Part shown: positions 41,951 through 45,798 of the stretch, in pieces
Position numbering within the stretch: position 1 is the stretch's first letter
Layout of the letters: every line of letters starts with the position of its first letter
DNA from: Flavobacterium sp.
GTDB taxonomy: Bacteria > Bacteroidota > Bacteroidia > Flavobacteriales > Flavobacteriaceae
Assembly: GCA_015665265.1 (NCBI GenBank)
Contig: JADFAM010000049.1
Coordinates: forward strand, 1-45,798
Direction: 5' to 3'
Length of the DNA: 45,798 nt
Program-made: the position numbers and the translations under genes
Notes under the pieces: generated by a model
The model's database searches: none
Seen by the model: the letters and a program-made list of their open reading frames with translations, nothing else
What the model was told of the DNA's origin: nothing

Positions 41951-42012
41951 TTTGTTAGATTAAATATTTTATTGGTTAAATTTAGTTAAAGTTCTGAAAC
42001 ATTAAATAAAAG

Positions 42013-42429
42013 TTAGTAAAACTTAACTTCTAAAGTTAAATATTCTTCTGCTAACGTAAATTTTGAACCTAGATACGATGGTGGTCCAAAAGTTAGTATG
42101 TTACAGGAAGAACCATAATCTTCTGTTAGTATTCCATTTTCGTTAAAATCCATTTTGTCATTTTTATTCTTATCATGAAAGCAAATAATTGAATATTCTC
42201 CTTTATCTAAGTTTTCAAAAATAACAGAACTTCTTCCATCTACAATTTTTTCAGATTTAGCATGTAGCAGAGTTTTGATATGTGTTACTTCATCAAACAA
42301 AGCGAAAGAAACCTTTCCATTGTTATTAGTAGCATTAACTACTGTCACTGTAATTTTTTGTTTTGAAGCTAAAAAACCTCCAGTAATCATCAAAGTAGAA
42401 GTTAAAATTATTGCTAAAATTTTCATCAT
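42013..42429 (-). CDS. Exported DUF2141-domain protein
   Basis: 138 residues. A signal peptide (to about residue 24, ILTSTLMITGGFLASKQ) is followed by a DUF2141 domain: ITVTVVNATNNNGKVSFALFDE, then FENLDKGEYSIICFHDKNKNDKMDFNENGILTEDYGSSCN, with the characteristic G-x-Y-x-I-x-x-x-H-D-x-N-x-N-x-x-x-D core. The DKNKNDKMDFNENG stretch looks like a calcium-type loop. Its function is unknown. DUF2141 genes often lie beside carotenoid genes, as here (139 bases from crtY), which may imply a shared envelope role. Confidence 0.85.
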   Translation of the reverse strand: MMKILAIILTSTLMITGGFLASKQKITVTVVNATNNNGKVSFALFDEVTHIKTLLHAKSEKIVDGRSSVIFENLDKGEYSIICFHDKNKNDKMDFNENGILTEDYGSSCNILTFGPPSYLGSKFTLAEEYLTLEVKFY

Positions 42430-42525
42430 TATTTGTTTTATAAATTAGTGCAATCAAACTCGGCACTTGTTAAGAATGATACAAATATGCGATGATGATA
42501 GAGCTGATTAAAGAATAAAATACTG

Positions 42526-42569
42526 AGTTGTATTTTTTTGAGGATGAGCTGTATGAAGTTGTATTTTTT
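42526..42569 (+). repeat. 13-base direct repeat near the crtY 3' end
   Basis: AGTTGTATTTTTT occurs at 42526-42538 and 42557-42569, a period of 31 bases; the second copy overlaps the crtY stop codon. The remaining gap to 42429 has no gene. Near-poly-T sequence could do this by chance; no hairpin is obvious. Confidence 0.5.
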
Positions 42570-43713
42570 AAAAATTTAGCACTCTTCTAAACAAAGCTAC
42601 AATAAATCTTAAAGGCGGCATTGACAACATAATTCTTAAATCTTGAATAAAACTAGTCTCTTCGTCAAGAAATCTAAAAACATTTTTTAATGAATTTCTT
42701 TTAAATAATGTAGAGAATAATTTAGAACCTAGATGATTGTAAGAGGACAAAACATCTATTAATAATAAATCATACCACCAAAATCTAGTTTTTTTTCTGA
42801 AATGGGTAAAGTCATTTTCTGCTTTAAGAAACGCTATAAGTTGTATAGTTTTCTTAGAGGTATTCTTAAAAGTGTATCCCGTACTAGCTTTTGTCCATCC
42901 TCCAACTGTACCTATATGCAATATGTTTTTAGAATTTTGGTCCCAGAATTTGTAGGAGGTCATAGGAATAACACCTTGTTCTATTTCTGTGATAGTATAT
43001 TCTGTTATAGATTTAGTAGCTAGATATTTTAGCAACTCACCCTCATATTCGTCTTTAGTCAATACTTCTTTTGAGAACAATGTATATTCAAACAATGCTT
43101 TGTTGGGTGAAATTGGTAAAACATACATAAACCTAGTATTCCTTTTTTGATCGACAGTAAAATCCATAAAAGTAGCAACCGAATCATCAAAATAATTTTT
43201 TTTAGTTTCTACAAACCATCCTGTAAAGTGCTGTAAAAGAACAGGATACTCTTCTTGACGAGTATACTTTTGATCGAAATCTACACTATTTAGTAATTTT
43301 ACTGCGCGATATTGACATATTGAGGTCTCCACAAAAACACCCTCTGCAGTATCTAAAATACTAATAACATTAGCTTTAATAAAGCTAATGTTATTTTTAG
43401 TCTCTATAAAATTCCATAATTTATCATAAAAAACACCACTTCTAAGCATCTTGTATGCATATGATTGAAGAGGAATAGTGTTTTTATATATATTACTTTC
43501 AAATAATATTTTATCCCAAGACTTATGCAGAAGCTCATCCCATTCTCCCTCGCCATTTTCCCAAAAACACCATGTTCTATCATTGGATGTTTTTTTCTCT
43601 TTATCAATTATTAATATTGATGCATTATCAAAAAAAGAATCTTTAGCCATTCTATAAGCAAGCATTAGCCCTGAAGCTCCTGATCCAGTAATAATGTAGT
43701 CGTAATTTTGCAT
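42568..43713 (-). CDS. crtY: Lycopene beta-cyclase (CrtY-type)
   Basis: 381 residues. The N-terminal Rossmann motif is YDYIITGSGASGLMLAYRMA (GxGxxG); the CrtY-type substrate region RTWCFWENGEGEWDELLHKSW, DFTVDQKRNTRFMYVLP with the catalytic-type acidic residue, and FEYTLFSKEVL follow; the C-terminus has GTVGGWTKASTGYTFKNTSKK. It cyclises the psi-ends of lycopene to beta-rings. Whether one or both ends are cyclised cannot be read, but the neighbouring CruF- and CrtD-like genes suggest one end stays acyclic. Its start overlaps the CruF-like stop by one base. Confidence 0.92.
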   Translation of the reverse strand: MQNYDYIITGSGASGLMLAYRMAKDSFFDNASILIIDKEKKTSNDRTWCFWENGEGEWDELLHKSWDKILFESNIYKNTIPLQSYAYKMLRSGVFYDKLWNFIETKNNISFIKANVISILDTAEGVFVETSICQYRAVKLLNSVDFDQKYTRQEEYPVLLQHFTGWFVETKKNYFDDSVATFMDFTVDQKRNTRFMYVLPISPNKALFEYTLFSKEVLTKDEYEGELLKYLATKSITEYTITEIEQGVIPMTSYKFWDQNSKNILHIGTVGGWTKASTGYTFKNTSKKTIQLIAFLKAENDFTHFRKKTRFWWYDLLLIDVLSSYNHLGSKLFSTLFKRNSLKNVFRFLDEETSFIQDLRIMLSMPPLRFIVALFRRVLNF

Positions 43714-44342
43714 TAAAAAATTAAAAAGGTGAAAAAGAAAATAGTGATGGCAACAAATATATGAATAGATAATTTCTTATTTGTTTTTATATTAGTTTGT
43801 CGGTATAAATAATGTGCTATACTACCAATAACAAACCAAGCTATATAATTTTTAATAGGAATTATGCTATTTTCAAACTCCCAAAAATCAAACCTTGGAG
43901 CTGATACCTCTATTATAATATCTAATAACATCATTATAAAACCACCAAGTAAAGATTGAACAATTGTGTTTTTATGAATTAATGAACTTAGATCGGCTGT
44001 AATAATAGTTAACACCGCCCAATTCACACAAATCATTAACGGAACTCCACCAAATTTTAAACCTAAATTATCCCCGTAAGAGTATGAGCCAAAAATTAAA
44101 CCATAATTGACACCCAAATATTCTGTTGTAAAACCAATAAAAAATGGAATAAAAAAAGCAAGTAAAAATTTCTTAGATACATCTTTTACACTCCAAATGA
44201 TAAGAACAACATACATTGAGAGGTTTATTGGTGTTAATTTTAGAAACCATTCAGAATGAGAAGATAAAATCCCTAAGATTCCAGAAATATTAAAAAGCCA
44301 GATGATAAAAATGGATATTGCTATTTTATATTTTGAAATCAT
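43713..44342 (-). CDS. CruF-like carotenoid 1,2-hydratase membrane protein
   Basis: 209 residues with six or seven hydrophobic helices. The motifs TEYLGVNYGLIFGSYSYGDNLGLKFGGVPLMICVNW and LLDIIIEVSAPRFDFWEF belong to the CruF/bisanhydrobacterioruberin-hydratase family (carotenoid biosynthesis protein, formerly DUF422). CruF adds water to the end psi-group, giving a 1'-hydroxyl. Gene symbol not assigned, since family members differ in substrate. It overlaps the CrtD-like gene by four bases (ATGA) and crtY by one, so the three form one unit. Confidence 0.82.
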   Translation of the reverse strand: MISKYKIAISIFIIWLFNISGILGILSSHSEWFLKLTPINLSMYVVLIIWSVKDVSKKFLLAFFIPFFIGFTTEYLGVNYGLIFGSYSYGDNLGLKFGGVPLMICVNWAVLTIITADLSSLIHKNTIVQSLLGGFIMMLLDIIIEVSAPRFDFWEFENSIIPIKNYIAWFVIGSIAHYLYRQTNIKTNKKLSIHIFVAITIFFFTFLIF

Positions 44343-45798
44343 TTATTTTTTAAAATTAAATCTGAAACAATTTTACCAGATAATAAACACAATGGAATAC
44401 CTCCACCTGGATGAACACTGCCACCACAAAAATAGAGATTTGAAATTTGTTGACTAAAATTAGGATGTCTTAAAAAAGCTGCAAACTTATTATTACTAGA
44501 AGCACCATATAATGCACCTTGATATGAATTGGTCTTAGATTCTATTAACCTAGGGTCTAAAACAGTTTCAGTTTCAATAAGGTCTTCTATGTTTACAGAT
44601 AAGGAAATAGACAATTTTTTGAGAATATTTGACCTAACATTATTTATGATATTGTCCCAGTCTTGGCCTGTATTGCTTGGAACATTTACCATCACAAACC
44701 AATTTTCACAACCTTTAGGCGCATCAGATTTGTTTTCCTTTGAGGTGATATTTACATACACGGTAGGATCATTATATACCTGTTGTTTCTTGAAAATATA
44801 TTTAAATTCTTGATTATAATCCTCAGAAAAAAATATGTTGTGTAAATCTAATGAGTGAAATTCTTTTCTAATTCCCCAATAAAATATTAAAGCAGAACTC
44901 GATCTTGGTTGCCTTAACGTTTTTTCAGGTGATTTTTGACCTTTTAATAAAGATCTATATGTTGGAACAACATCACTATTAGATATAACAATATCTGAGA
45001 AAAAATCTCTTTCATTTGAAGAGATACCGATGGCTTTTTTATTGGAAATATGAATTTTGTCGACTTTAGAATTAAAATGAAATTTAACCCCTAAATCAAG
45101 AGCTAGTTGATAAATACTTTGGGTAATTGAATGCATGCCTCCAGTTGGAAAAAAAGTGCCATAGTATTGCTCTAAATGAGGAATCATAGACATTATGCCT
45201 GGGGTTTGATAAGGAGAAGACCCATTATAAGTCGCAAACCTATCAAATAACTGAACTAACCTAGAATCTTTAAAACTTTTGGTATTGTAATCATGTAAGG
45301 TTGAGTTAATATCTAAGCTATTAATGTTAAAGATTGCTTTTATTGTATCTTTCGTAAAATATGTGGAAAATTTATGTAAAGATTTTTCTAAAAACAATGT
45401 GGATGTTAACTCATATTTTTTTTTACTTCTGCTAAAATAGAGAAGTAATTGATCCTCGTCTACATTAAAAGTTTTTGCTGCTGATTTAGCAAATTTATGG
45501 ACATCTGACTTTGCTTCAAAAGTAGTTCCATCTTTAAAAAAATAATTACAGGTTGTTTCTTTTTTCTTGTAAGAAAAATAATCTTTACTATTTTTTCTTG
45601 AAATAGAAAACAGCTCTTCAATAAATTGAGGCATAGTAAATAGTGAAGGCCCCATATCAAAACGATACCCATTTTTTGAAAAATCTGTCAACTTACCTCC
45701 TGGATAATCGTTAGATTCAAAAACTTCAACTGTAAAACCTGCATTTTGAAGGCGTACTGCTACAGACAAACCAGCAATTCCAGCACCAATGACAATTG
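44339..45798 (-). CDS. Phytoene-desaturase-family enzyme, CrtD-like (1-hydroxycarotenoid 3,4-desaturase), 5' truncated
   Basis: About 486 visible residues; the frame stays open to the end of the window and TTG 45769 is internal, since the FAD-binding motif VIGAGIAGLSVAVRL lies across it. Further marks are FESNDYPGGKLTDF and YRFDMGPSLFTMPQ, NRFATYNGSSPYQTPG, FYWGIRKEFHSLDLHNIFFSEDY and the C-terminal NLYFCGGSVHPGGGIPL. CrtI and CrtD share this fold. The GGKLTDF...FDMGPSLFTM start and the SSALIFYWG...LDLHNIFFS segment are, from memory, CrtD-like, and the adjacent CruF-like gene fits. CrtI (lycopene formation) is the alternative. It should desaturate the acyclic end to 3',4'. Confidence 0.85.
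   Translation of the reverse strand, partial: IVIGAGIAGLSVAVRLQNAGFTVEVFESNDYPGGKLTDFSKNGYRFDMGPSLFTMPQFIEELFSISRKNSKDYFSYKKKETTCNYFFKDGTTFEAKSDVHKFAKSAAKTFNVDEDQLLLYFSRSKKKYELTSTLFLEKSLHKFSTYFTKDTIKAIFNINSLDINSTLHDYNTKSFKDSRLVQLFDRFATYNGSSPYQTPGIMSMIPHLEQYYGTFFPTGGMHSITQSIYQLALDLGVKFHFNSKVDKIHISNKKAIGISSNERDFFSDIVISNSDVVPTYRSLLKGQKSPEKTLRQPRSSSALIFYWGIRKEFHSLDLHNIFFSEDYNQEFKYIFKKQQVYNDPTVYVNITSKENKSDAPKGCENWFVMVNVPSNTGQDWDNIINNVRSNILKKLSISLSVNIEDLIETETVLDPRLIESKTNSYQGALYGASSNNKFAAFLRHPNFSQQISNLYFCGGSVHPGGGIPLCLLSGKIVSDLILKNK

Overview
The window is a strongly AT-rich, gene-dense stretch of a chromosome from a member of the Bacteroidota, almost certainly a (probably marine) Flavobacteriaceae. 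Reasons: a GldI gliding-motility lipoprotein, promoters of the Bacteroidota type (-7 box TAnnTTTG), almost no Shine-Dalgarno sequences, a SusC/FecA-like TonB receptor with a carboxypeptidase-like N-terminal domain, 2TM-domain proteins, a DUF2141 protein and a CruF/CrtD/CrtY carotenoid cluster. Fifty-one protein genes are supported, the first and last cut by the window edges. I see no rRNA, tRNA, CRISPR array, insertion sequence, integrase or phage gene; the region looks like vertically inherited chromosome.

Layout. 1-3266 (+): the C-terminal part of a GT39-like membrane glycosyltransferase and an LtaS-type membrane phosphoglycerol transferase/sulfatase. 7266-3335 (-): a tightly packed operon of a DHH phosphoesterase, gldI, an FKBP lipoprotein, a cyclophilin-FKBP fusion lipoprotein and a PAP2 phosphatase. 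7342-9264: ndk, then convergent dciA-like and recF. 9378-15573 (+): a TPR membrane protein, ribH, a small membrane protein, mutL, two rhomboid proteases and an EEP hydrolase. 18000-15586 (-): GNAT, ABM monooxygenase-like protein and an oligopeptide-binding lipoprotein. 18050-21021 (+): mtaB, an alpha/beta hydrolase and a lytic transglycosylase. 24544-21085 (-): a YwqK-like repeat protein, mnmA, an NMO/FabK-type flavoprotein and a cold-shock protein.

24642-30529 (+): purB, a small lipoprotein, a TerC protein, then a probable metal-related module (small Cys/His-rich exported protein, TonB receptor, acidic lipoprotein). 31882-30587 (-): a UMF1-type MFS protein. 32126-33477 (+): alpha/beta hydrolase and lipoprotein MsrB. 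34493-33504 (-): a LacI-family regulator. 34856-37817 (+): ffh, folD and a TIGR02206 membrane protein. 38750-37820 (-): a lipoprotein and a cupin.

41950-38865 (-): a signalling operon in which a LytS-type histidine kinase carries a C-terminal 2TM domain and is followed by three stand-alone 2TM proteins and a LytTR response regulator. 42429-42013 (-): a DUF2141 protein. 45798-42568 (-): overlapping carotenoid genes crtD-like, cruF-like and crtY, together suggesting a monocyclic hydroxylated carotenoid of the myxol/saproxanthin type.

The least explained parts are the kinase/2TM/LytTR operon, the Cys/His protein-receptor-lipoprotein module, and the three-PPIase operon in which two of three FKBP domains have lost canonical active-site residues. 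Functions come from reading motifs by eye; no database search was run.
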